Origin: Massilia forsythiae | GTDB taxonomy: Bacteria; Pseudomonadota; Gammaproteobacteria; Burkholderiales; Burkholderiaceae_D | Direction: 5' to 3' | DNA length: 64,000 bases | Assembly (NCBI RefSeq): GCF_012849555.1 | Contig: NZ_CP051685.1 | Location: 5,270,001-5,334,000 of the forward strand | Part shown: positions 1-10,992 of the stretch, in pieces | Position numbering within the stretch: position 1 is the first letter of the stretch | How the letters are laid out: each line of letters opens with the position of its first letter | Position numbers and translations under genes: made by a program | The notes under the pieces: model-generated | What the model was told of the DNA's origin: nothing | What the model saw: only the letters and a program-made list of their open reading frames with translations | Databases searched by the model: none

Positions 1-1
1 C

Positions 2-274
2 GCCTGGGCCGGGCGCTACCGCGAACGCTTGTTGCAAGAAAATAGTGACGATGCAAGCCGGCGCGCAGCCATGAACCGCGTCAATCCGAAGTACATCTTG
101 CGCAACTATCTGGCTCAGGTCGCAATCGAAAAGGCGCAGGACGGCGATTTCAGCGAAGTCCAGCGCCTGCTGGCGGTGCTCGAGCGCCCGTTCGACGATC
201 AGCGGGAAAACGACGCCTATGCCGCGCTGCCGCCGGACTGGGCGGCGCAGCTCGAGGTCAGTTGCTCCTCGTGA
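2..274 (+). CDS. selO: SelO family protein adenylyltransferase, C-terminal part (runs in from the left edge)
   Basis: Only the last 90 residues are in the window; the gene starts upstream. SelO (YdiU/UPF0061) proteins are pseudokinase-fold enzymes that AMPylate Ser/Thr/Tyr of target proteins and are linked to redox stress. What is seen is the family's C-terminal signature: WAGRYRERL near the left edge, then NPKYILRNYLAQ, a PFDDQ segment and the terminal SCSS. In eukaryotic SelO the equivalent of this near-terminal Cys is selenocysteine; here it is an ordinary TGC Cys codon. msrB follows 71 bp downstream on the same strand, which fits a shared redox theme. The identification is confident because the C-terminal motif is very characteristic; the catalytic domain cannot be checked. 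Confidence 0.9.
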   Translation, partial: AWAGRYRERLLQENSDDASRRAAMNRVNPKYILRNYLAQVAIEKAQDGDFSEVQRLLAVLERPFDDQRENDAYAALPPDWAAQLEVSCSS

Positions 275-345
275 ACGGGGCGCCCCTTGAATAAGCGCAC
301 GCTCGTCCTGATGTTCAGAACCACGATCAATTTACGAAAGCCATC

Positions 346-741
346 ATGACCGACAAAGTCACCAAGAGCGACGCCGACTGGCGCGCCCAGCTCGATCCGA
401 TGCAGTACCAGGTGACGCGCCACGCCGCCACCGAGCGCGCCTTCACCGGCAAGTACTGGGACCACCACGAGCACGGCATCTACCACTGCGTCTGCTGCGA
501 CACCCCGCTGTTCGAATCGGACGCCAAGTTCGAGTCCGGCTGCGGCTGGCCCAGCTATTTCCGCGCGCTCGATCCGGCCAACGTCATCGAAAAGGTCGAC
601 CGCACGCACGGCATGGTGCGGACCGAGATCATCTGCGCCGTGTGCGACGCCCACCTGGGCCACGTGTTCGAGGACGGCCCGCCGCCGACGGGGCTGCGCT
701 ACTGCATCAACTCGGCGTCCATGCGCTTCGAACCGGCCTGA
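346..741 (+). CDS. msrB: peptide-methionine (R)-S-oxide reductase MsrB
   Basis: 131 residues, the normal length for a single-domain cytoplasmic MsrB, which reduces methionine-R-sulfoxide in proteins with thioredoxin as reductant. The zinc site is complete: Cys48 and Cys51 (in HCVCCD) and Cys97 and Cys100 (in ICAVCDAHLGH). The catalytic Cys is Cys120 in RYCINSASM, and SGCGWPSYF (Cys66) is at the usual place of a possible resolving Cys. The start is the first ATG, followed by the typical DADWRAQLDPMQYQVTR opening. It lies between selO and yciB on the same strand, 36 bp before yciB, so the three may be co-transcribed. Confidence 0.97.
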   Translation: MTDKVTKSDADWRAQLDPMQYQVTRHAATERAFTGKYWDHHEHGIYHCVCCDTPLFESDAKFESGCGWPSYFRALDPANVIEKVDRTHGMVRTEIICAVCDAHLGHVFEDGPPPTGLRYCINSASMRFEPA

Positions 742-777
742 TCCACGCCGTCCGTCCACCCCGTATTCCGTACCGAT

Positions 778-1407
778 ATGAAATTTCTGTTCGACCTGGT
801 CCCGCTGATCCTGTTCTTCATCGTCTACAAGGTGGGCGCCGGCAACCAGGAGGCCGCGCACGCGCTGGTCATGCAACACATGGGCGGCCTGATTTCGGGC
901 GGCAACGTCACGCTTGAGCAAGCGCCGATCATGCTGGCCACCGCGGTCGGCATCGTCGCCACGATGATCCAGATCGCCTACCTGATCACGCGCGGGCGCA
1001 AGGTGGACGGCATGCTGTGGCTGTCGCTGGGGGTGCTGGTGGTCACCGGCGGCGCCACCATCTACTTCCACGACGAAAGCTTCATCAAGTGGAAGCCGAC
1101 CGTGCTGTACTGGGCGTTCGCGCTGGCGCTGTTCGTGGCCCAGGTCGGGTTCGGCAACAACCTGGTGCGCAAGGTGATGGAAGCGCAGATCAAGCTGCCC
1201 GACGCGCTGTGGGCGCGGGTCGGCTTCGCCTGGATGGGGTTCTTCACCGCCATGGGCCTGCTCAACCTGCTGATGGCCTTCGTCGTGTTCAAGGGCAATA
1301 CCGGGGCCTGGGTCAGCTTCAAGCTGTTCGGGTTCACCGCCATCTTCTTCGGCTTCGTGGTGGCGCAGACGCTGCTGCTGTCGAAATACATCCAGGAGGA
1401 CGCATGA
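778..1407 (+). CDS. yciB: inner-membrane septation protein YciB (IspZ/IspA family)
   Basis: 209 residues, very hydrophobic, with about five predicted membrane spans. The opening MKFLFDLVPLILFFIVYK is the family's signature, and FAWMGFFTAMGLLNLLMAF near residue 155 is also typical. YciB is an inner-membrane protein linked to cell division and envelope integrity; the exact molecular role is not settled. Its stop codon overlaps the start of bolA by 4 bp (ATGA), so the two are translationally coupled. The msrB-yciB-bolA-parvulin order is common in Burkholderiales. Confidence 0.95.
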   Translation: MKFLFDLVPLILFFIVYKVGAGNQEAAHALVMQHMGGLISGGNVTLEQAPIMLATAVGIVATMIQIAYLITRGRKVDGMLWLSLGVLVVTGGATIYFHDESFIKWKPTVLYWAFALALFVAQVGFGNNLVRKVMEAQIKLPDALWARVGFAWMGFFTAMGLLNLLMAFVVFKGNTGAWVSFKLFGFTAIFFGFVVAQTLLLSKYIQEDA

Positions 1408-1706
1408 ATACCGCAATTGCCGCAGCACAGGACAAAAGTACGCGCGTCGAGCGCATCCGCGCCCTGCTGCAGGCGGCGCTGGCGCCGGCCGAACTGGCGG
1501 TCGACGACGAGTCGCACCTGCACGCCGGCCATGCCGGCGCGGCTTCCGGCGGCGGGCATTACCGGGTGCGGATCGTTTCGGAACGCTTCCAGGGCCTCAG
1601 GCTCGTCATGCGCCATCGGCTGGTGTATGATGCCGTGCAAGGTATGATGCATACCGACATCCATGCGCTGGCGATCACCGCGCTGGCGCCGTCCGAACTG
1701 TCCTGA
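1404..1706 (+). CDS. bolA: BolA family protein
   Basis: 100 residues. The second half carries the BolA fold signature: FQGLRLVMRHRLVYDAVQ, then the invariant IHAL. The His of IHAL is a conserved ligand for Fe-S/glutaredoxin complexes in the family. BolA proteins act with monothiol glutaredoxins in iron-sulfur handling and, in some bacteria, in morphology control. The chosen ATG overlaps the yciB stop; TCCAGGAGGA just upstream gives a good ribosome binding site. An upstream extension in the same frame is only open because of GC bias and was rejected. Confidence 0.93.
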   Translation: MNTAIAAAQDKSTRVERIRALLQAALAPAELAVDDESHLHAGHAGAASGGGHYRVRIVSERFQGLRLVMRHRLVYDAVQGMMHTDIHALAITALAPSELS

Positions 1707-1804
1707 CAGTGCGGATTTTCAGGCAGCCTTAAGTAATCTGTTCCAGAATCTGCGGCGTATTACAAGAATTAATCCAATCCCTCGTCCAAGCAACCCCAAC
1801 AGGA

Positions 1805-2590
1805 ATGAACATGACTTTTAAGCCAGCACGGCTGCTGGTAGCCTTGATCGCTATCGCCACCGCCCCCGCATTCGCCCAGAACCTCGCCGTCGTGAACGGC
1901 AAGGCGATTCCGTCGTCGCGCGCCGATGCCGTCGTCAAGCAGGTCGTTGCACAAGGCCAGGCCACCGATGGCCCGCAACTGCGCGATGCGATCAAGAAAG
2001 ACCTGATCGCGCGTGAAGTGATGATGCAGGAAGCCATCAAGCAAGGTTACGACAAGAATGCCGACGTCAAGCTGGCGCTGGAAAACGCCCGCCAGACCAT
2101 CGTCGTGAACGCCCTGGCGCGCGACTACATCAACAAGCACCAGGTGACCGACGCCGAAGTCAAGGCCGAGTACGACCGTTTCACCAAGCAGAGCGGCGAC
2201 AAGGAATACCACGTGCGCCACATCCTGGTGGAAAACGAAGCCGATGCCAACGCCATCATCGCCAAGCTGAAGGGCGGCGCCAAGTTCGAAGACCTGGCCA
2301 AGCAATCGAAGGACACCGGCACCGCCAGCAATGGCGGCGACCTCGACTGGGCCAACCCGTCGTCGTTCCCGCCGGAATTCGCCGCCGGCTTCACCGGCCT
2401 GCAAAAGGGACAAGTCACCGACAAGCCGGTCAAGACGCAGGTCGGCTACCACGTGATCAAGCTGGACGACGTGCGCCCGGCGAAACTGCCGACGCTCGAC
2501 GAGGTCAAACCGCAGATCCAGGAAGCGCTGCAGCAGCAGAAGCTGGCCGCCTACCAGGATGAAATGGTCAAGAAGGCCAAGGTACAGTAA
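1805..2590 (+). CDS. secreted parvulin-type peptidyl-prolyl isomerase (first of a tandem pair)
   Basis: 261 residues with a signal peptide of about 24 residues ending AFAQ. A SurA-like N-terminal helical region is followed by a PpiC/rotamase domain at about 138-228 (RHILVENEADA, NGGDLDW, VGYHVIKLDD). It should act in the periplasm as a chaperone/foldase for exported proteins. The next gene is a close paralogue in the same direction, separated by 99 bp containing a hairpin with a short T run. GACLDW-type variation (NGGDLDWANP rather than GDLGW) is the main difference in the active-site loop. It is equally likely to be annotated as PpiC or a general PPIase; a precise name cannot be given. Confidence 0.93.
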   Translation: MNMTFKPARLLVALIAIATAPAFAQNLAVVNGKAIPSSRADAVVKQVVAQGQATDGPQLRDAIKKDLIAREVMMQEAIKQGYDKNADVKLALENARQTIVVNALARDYINKHQVTDAEVKAEYDRFTKQSGDKEYHVRHILVENEADANAIIAKLKGGAKFEDLAKQSKDTGTASNGGDLDWANPSSFPPEFAAGFTGLQKGQVTDKPVKTQVGYHVIKLDDVRPAKLPTLDEVKPQIQEALQQQKLAAYQDEMVKKAKVQ

Positions 2591-2601
2591 GATGTCGCAT
2601 T

Positions 2602-2626
2602 ACCGGCGGGCTCGACCGCCGGTTTT
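2602..2626 (+). terminator. hairpin with short T run between the two parvulin genes
   Basis: ACCGGCGG and CCGCCGGT form an 8-bp stem with a 6-nt loop, followed by TTTT. It sits 12 bp after the first parvulin stop. It may be an intrinsic or partial terminator that lowers read-through into the second gene. Confidence 0.6.
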
Positions 2627-2689
2627 CGTCGCTCGTGCGACTGTTCGTATTGATCGTCGCATTTCTCGTGTTTTCATAGGATCGAATAA

Positions 2690-3472
2690 ATGATTGTGAA
2701 GCCAGCCCGCCTCTTGTTAGCCATGATCGCGATGGTCGCGCTGCCGTCGTTCGCGCAAAACGTGGCGACCGTGAATGGCAAAGCCATCCCGGCGTCCAAG
2801 GTCGACCAGGTGGTCAAGCAGGTCGTTGCCCAGGGCAAGGGCACCGACTCCCCGCAACTGCGCGAAGCGATCAAAAAGGACCTGATCAACCGCGAAGTCC
2901 TGATCCAGGAAGCCGACAAGCAAGGCGTCGGCGCCCGTCCGGACGTCAAGAACGCGATCGACAATGCCCGCCAGAGCATCATCATCAACGCCATGCTGGC
3001 CGACTTCGTCAAGAAGAACCCGGTCAAGGATGCCGACATCCAGGCCGAGTACGACAAGGCCAAGGCGGCGCAATCGGGCGGCAAGGAATACCACGCCCGC
3101 CATATCCTGGTCGAGAACGAAGCCGATGCCAAGAGCATCATCGCCAAGCTGAAGGGCGGCGCCAAGTTCGAAGACCTGGCCAAGCAATCGAAGGACCCGG
3201 GCTCGGCGGCGAACGGCGGCGACCTGGGCTGGGCGAGCCCGGACAATTTCGTGCCCGAGTTTTCGAAAGCCATGACCTCGCTGCAAAAAGGCCAGGTGAC
3301 CGATGCGCCGGTCAAGACCCAGTACGGCTACCACGTGATCAAGCTGGAAGATTCGCGCGCCGTCACGATCCCGCCGCTGGCCGAAGTCAAGCAGCAAGTC
3401 GCGGAAGCGGTACAACAGCGCAAGCTGGCGGCCTTCCGCGAAGAGCTGATGAAGAAAGCCAAGATCCAGTAA
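2690..3472 (+). CDS. secreted parvulin-type peptidyl-prolyl isomerase (second of a tandem pair)
   Basis: 260 residues, paralogous over its whole length to the gene just upstream: signal peptide ending SFAQ, N-terminal helical domain, and rotamase domain at about 137-227 (RHILVENEADA, GDLGWASP, YGYHVIKLED). A 61-bp block of the rotamase coding region (3136-3196) is identical at the DNA level to 2254-2314 in the first copy, while flanking codons differ. That points to local gene conversion or constraint after duplication. The product should be a periplasmic foldase. A strong terminator follows directly. Confidence 0.93.
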   Translation: MIVKPARLLLAMIAMVALPSFAQNVATVNGKAIPASKVDQVVKQVVAQGKGTDSPQLREAIKKDLINREVLIQEADKQGVGARPDVKNAIDNARQSIIINAMLADFVKKNPVKDADIQAEYDKAKAAQSGGKEYHARHILVENEADAKSIIAKLKGGAKFEDLAKQSKDPGSAANGGDLGWASPDNFVPEFSKAMTSLQKGQVTDAPVKTQYGYHVIKLEDSRAVTIPPLAEVKQQVAEAVQQRKLAAFREELMKKAKIQ

Positions 3473-3490
3473 ACTGGACCGGCATGACGA

Positions 3491-3517
3491 AAGCGCTCCC
3501 TCGGAGCGCTTTTTTTG
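3491..3517 (+). terminator. rho-independent terminator after the parvulin pair
   Basis: AGCGCTCC and GGAGCGCT pair with a 3-nt loop and are followed by seven T. It starts 19 bp after the stop of the second parvulin. Confidence 0.9.
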
Positions 3518-3594
3518 TACCTGCGGCGCCCGCATGCGCCGGCATTGCCATGTAATTTGTTCGACCGAAAAACAATCACGAGACCCGTCCTACC

Positions 3595-4925
3595 ATGATT
3601 CCGTACCGCTTACTGCCCCAACGCTCTTCCCCGCTCCTGCTGGCCGCCGCCCTGATGGCCGGCGCCGCCACGGCCGCAGCGGCCGCGCCATCCACCCTGC
3701 CCCTGTACATGGGCAAACCGCTCGCGGGGCGCAGGTACTGTTCGGCGACTTCGACGTGCAGAAGCCGCTCGCCGGCGCCAGCGGCCGCATGGACGACGAC
3801 CCCAAGCTGCCGAACGCAGTGGTCGAACTGCAACGCAGCACCGGCCCGGCAGCAAGGGAGGAAGCGGATGCGCTCAGGCTGCGCTGGAAGGATGCCTGGT
3901 TTTCCACGGTGCGCATCGAGACCGCCCCGCTCGACCTGCGGCCCTACCTGGCGCACGGCACGGTGTCGTTCGACCTGAAAGTCAACGAACTGGCGCAGGG
4001 CGGGCTGGCGTTCCGCCTCGACTGCGGCAAGGATTGCGAGCGCCGCATCTCCTACGTGGTGCCGGCGCGCGCCGCCCAGGGCAAGGGCTGGCAGCACCTG
4101 CGCTACGCCCTGGACTGTTTCCGTCACGACGGCGACGACCTGCGCGCCGTGACGCGGCCGTTCGCGCTGGACGGCACCGGCAGCGGCGACGTCGAGATCG
4201 CCAACCTGCGCATCGACGCCAGCGGCAAGCCGAACGCGACCTGCCCCGATTACCGCACCGTCTCGGTCACGCCGGAACCGCTGGTCGAATCCTGGTCGCT
4301 CGACTGGTGGATGCCGCGCCACCAGGAAAAACTGGCCGAGATCGCACGCCGCAAGGCGGCGGGCGAGCCGACCGACCTGGTCTTCATCGGCGACTCGATC
4401 ACGCACAACTGGGAAAAGGAAAACAAGCCGCTGTGGGAGCAATTGTACGGACGCTATCACCCGCTCAACCTGGGCTACGGCGGCGACCGCACCGAAAACA
4501 TCCTGTGGCGCCTGCAGCACGGCGAAGTCGACGGCATCGCGCCCAAGGTCGCGGTGCTGATGTTCGGCACCAACAACACCGGCCTGCGCCACGAAGACCC
4601 GGCGCGTACCCTGGCCGGCATCCGCCGCGACATCCAGGAACTGCGCAAGCGCCTGCCGGACACCAAGCTGCTGCTGCTGGCGATCTTCCCGCGCGGCGAG
4701 TCGCCGGCCGACGGCAACCGCCAGGTGAACGAACAGGTCAACCGCATGCTGCCGCAGCTGGCCGACGAGCGCCACGTGTTCTTCCTGAACATCAACCAGT
4801 CCTTCCTGGGCGCGGACGGCACGCTGTCCAAGGAGATCATGCCCGACCTGCTGCACCCGAACGACAAGGGTTACCGGATCTGGGCGCAGGCGATGCAACC
4901 CCGGCTCGACCAGCTGATGCGTTGA
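3595..4925 (+). CDS. secreted SGNH/GDSL esterase with N-terminal galactose-binding-like domain, frameshifted near the 5' end
   Basis: The gene reads as two frames. The ATG at 3595 starts a clear signal peptide (about 30 residues, Ala-rich, then PSTLPLYMGKPLA). From about 3726 the mature protein continues in the next frame with GAQVLFGDFDVQKPLAGASG. Restoring one G in the GGGG at 3726-3729 joins them. The mature part has a domain resembling the C-terminal galactose-binding-like region of ExoP-type GH3 enzymes (PYLAHGTVSFDLKV, GLAFRLDCG). An SGNH hydrolase domain related to PAF-acetylhydrolase subunits follows: FIGDSIT (Ser), GYGGDRT (Gly), GTNN (Asn) and DLLHPN (Asp/His). All catalytic residues are present. 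Either a sequencing error in a homopolymer or a recent inactivation of export explains it. Confidence 0.85.
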
Positions 4926-4952
4926 AACGCGTTCCGTCGTTCCCGCGAAGGT

Positions 4953-5241
4953 GCACTACTGTCCAAGATAATCCTTATCTCTGCCTTAAAATCGCTCCTA
5001 GCCAACAACTCGTCGTTCCCGGCACTGCCGAGAACGACTCCCCGCGAAGGCGGGGATAATGCCACTGGCATTATCCCCTCCATACTGAGCAAGAAAATTT
5101 GGTAGCCGGAAGCAATCAGAATGCTTCAAAAATACCAACTTTTGACTCTCAGTATGGGTCCCCGCCTTCGCGGGGAGTCGTTTCAGGCAGTGCCTGGAAC
5201 GACGGTTTTTAGGCCAGCAATACTATCTTGGACAGTAGTGC
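4953..5241. mobile_element. MITE-like element, copy 1 (about 289 bp)
   Basis: Bounded by imperfect terminal inverted repeats: GCACTACTGTCCAAGATAAT at 4953-4972, and its inverse with one mismatch at 5222-5241. No coding capacity. The interior holds two inverted palindromic arms (about 5031-5055 and 5158-5185) and a nested 27-bp hairpin at 5052-5078. It is the reverse-complement counterpart of the element at 60261-60578, with similar spacer sequence. The left end abuts the half-palindrome TCGTTCCCGCGAAGG, as if the element had inserted into another repeat. The parent transposase is not in the window. Confidence 0.75.
5052..5078. repeat. nested 27-bp palindrome inside MITE copy 1
   Basis: GGGGATAATGCCA and its exact inverse, separated by one base. 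The same core (AATGCCA, one base, TGGCATT) recurs at 6650-6680 and 60425-60451, each time beside a CCCCGC/GCGGGG palindrome arm. Confidence 0.85.
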
Positions 5242-5244
5242 GCC

Positions 5245-5520
5245 ACGACAAGCAATCGACGCCCGACCCAACCCCTGTCTTTACGCGGTTTTACAGCCGT
5301 TGACGGCGCTTAACACCATCCCGTCCGACAATCCAGCCCAGATCGACGGAAGCATATGTACGAAGGTTTCGCCCCCACCCCCTTCCGTTGAACTTTCCCT
5401 GAATCCGGGGGAGACCGCACCGACCCACCGATCCGGACGCAAGCGCGCAGCAATGCGTGCTTGACGCCCGGCCGATAAGCAAAAGCGGACACTCCTTCAC
5501 AAAACGCCGATGGAAAAAAG
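5245..5520. other. intergenic stretch without a recognisable gene
   Basis: About 275 bp between the MITE and the dioxygenase-like gene, presumably carrying that gene's promoter. Small open frames here have no good start signal and overlap the repeat, so none is called. No convincing -35/-10 pair was found. Confidence 0.6.
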
Positions 5521-6420
5521 ATGGAACACAAGCACCCCAGTCTCGCCGACGACCTCGCCCGCATGCTCGGCACCCAGAGCGACCGCCGCCAATCCCTGCG
5601 CTGGCTGCTGGCCGGCGCGGCCTCGCTGCCATTGGTCGGCTGCGGCGGCGGCAGCGACAGTAGCAGCACCACCAGTTCGACGACGGCGTCGACGTCCGGC
5701 ACCAGCGGCACCACCACCGGTACCACGACCGGCACCACCACCGGCACGGGCACCGGCACCACCACCAGCGGCACCTGCTCGGTCGTGCCGGAAGAGACCG
5801 GCGGCCCGTATCCGGGCGACGGCACCAACAGCAACGGCAGCGGCATCGCCAATGCGCTGACCCTGTCGGGCATCGTGCGCAGCGACATCCGCACCAGCGT
5901 CTCGCCGGGCAGCGCCACCGCCGCCGGCATCAAGACCACCATCAAGCTGCAGATCGTGAATGTCGGCGCCAGCTGCGCCAGCGCGTCCGGCGCCGCGGTC
6001 TATATCTGGCACTGCGACCGCGACGGCAACTATTCGATGTATGCGACCGGCCTGACCAAGGAAAACTACCTGCGCGGCGTGCAGGAGACCGACAGCACCG
6101 GCACGGCCACCTTCACCACCATCTTCCCCGGCTGCTACTCGGGCCGCATGCCGCACGTGCACTTCGAGGTGTATCCGAGCCTGGCCAAGGCCACCAGCGC
6201 CGCCAACCGCGTCAAGACCTCGCAATTCACCTTCCCGCTGGCGACGCTGAACGAGGTGTACGCCACCAGCGGCTACACCAGCAGCGCGCGCAACCTGTCG
6301 AGCATCAGCTATGCCACCGACAACGTGTTCAACGACGGCTACTCGCTGCAGCTGGCGACCGTCACCGGCGATCCGATCAACGGTTACGTGGTGACGCTGA
6401 CGGTGGGCGTGTCGCTGTAA
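5521..6420 (+). CDS. intradiol ring-cleavage dioxygenase-like lipoprotein
   Basis: 299 residues. DRRQSLRWLLAGAASLPLVGC (residues 21-41) is a twin-Arg-containing export signal ending in a lipobox, with Cys41 as the lipidation site. Residues 42-85 are a Ser/Thr/Gly-only linker. The rest matches the protocatechuate 3,4-dioxygenase beta fold: ETGGPYPG at 92-99, YIWHCDRDGNYSMY at 161-174 and FPGCYSGRMPHVHFEV at 202-217. Tyr206, His212 and His214 sit where non-heme Fe(III) ligands are expected. Cytoplasmic intradiol enzymes lack a signal and linker, so this is an exported, envelope-anchored relative whose substrate is unknown. A terminator follows; no catabolic genes are near it. Confidence 0.88.
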   Translation: MEHKHPSLADDLARMLGTQSDRRQSLRWLLAGAASLPLVGCGGGSDSSSTTSSTTASTSGTSGTTTGTTTGTTTGTGTGTTTSGTCSVVPEETGGPYPGDGTNSNGSGIANALTLSGIVRSDIRTSVSPGSATAAGIKTTIKLQIVNVGASCASASGAAVYIWHCDRDGNYSMYATGLTKENYLRGVQETDSTGTATFTTIFPGCYSGRMPHVHFEVYPSLAKATSAANRVKTSQFTFPLATLNEVYATSGYTSSARNLSSISYATDNVFNDGYSLQLATVTGDPINGYVVTLTVGVSL

Positions 6421-6442
6421 TCCACGCGCACGCCACACAAAA

Positions 6443-6471
6443 AAGCGCGCCCTGGAGGCGCGCTTCTTTTT
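6443..6471 (+). terminator. terminator after the dioxygenase-like gene
   Basis: AAGCGCGCC and GGCGCGCTT form a 9-bp stem with a CTGGA loop, then a T-rich run (TTCTTTTT). It lies 23 bp after the stop. Confidence 0.88.
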
Positions 6472-6547
6472 GAATGTTCCGGTGACCCATCCGCCTGGCG
6501 TCGTCGCCGTGCCGATCGGAGGCGAAACGATCGCCGACGGCAAAATA

Positions 6548-6695
6548 CCGTCGTCCCCGCGCAGGCGGGGACCCATGCCGAGCATCCGCAGTCGTCATTC
6601 TTGAAGATGCGCGGCGTATCTAGGTAATCGAATCCGGTTGCTACGTATGGGGTAAAGAATGCCAGTGGCATTCTTTACCCTGCGCGGGGACGACG
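6548..6695. repeat. paired-palindrome (BIME-like) intergenic repeat with nested hairpin
   Basis: Left arm CGTCGTCCCCGCGCAGG with CGGGGACCCATGC, right arm ending TGCGCGGGGACGACG. The right arm is interrupted by a 31-bp palindrome at 6650-6680 (15-bp arms around GCCAGTGGC). The locus lies between the convergent dioxygenase-like gene and purL. No gene is present in 6472-6730. Confidence 0.8.
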
Positions 6696-6730
6696 TGTTC
6701 AAGACATCGCCATACGATGGGCAGTGACGT

Positions 6731-10804
<4,074 letters not shown>

Positions 10805-10992
10805 GGCTGGAAAGTCGGTTGATGCAGCGTGGCTGCGGGTGGAAGATAGCCCGCTATTATACAGCGTCGCTGCGCCCCTACGGGACGGCCGCCCGCCCCG
10901 CCGCACCCGCGCCGGTCCGGCATGCTATCGTTGCGCTGGCGCGCGGCGGCGAGCGGCGCGCCACCACTCCCACCAGGCGACGACGAGGAAGC

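Noticed and set aside
4953..5241. Assignment of the MITE to a named IS family
   Set aside because: An 8-bp duplication and these ends fit several families; without the parent transposase any name would be a guess.
5121..5464. Two small frames between the GDSL gene and the dioxygenase-like gene
   Set aside because: They overlap the MITE end or lack ribosome sites, and resemble no protein.
5688..5780. Repeated ACC/GGC codon pattern in the dioxygenase-like gene, considered as a tandem repeat or CRISPR-like array
   Set aside because: It is codon-level low complexity encoding a Ser/Thr/Gly linker, with no spacer-repeat structure. No CRISPR array was found anywhere in the window.
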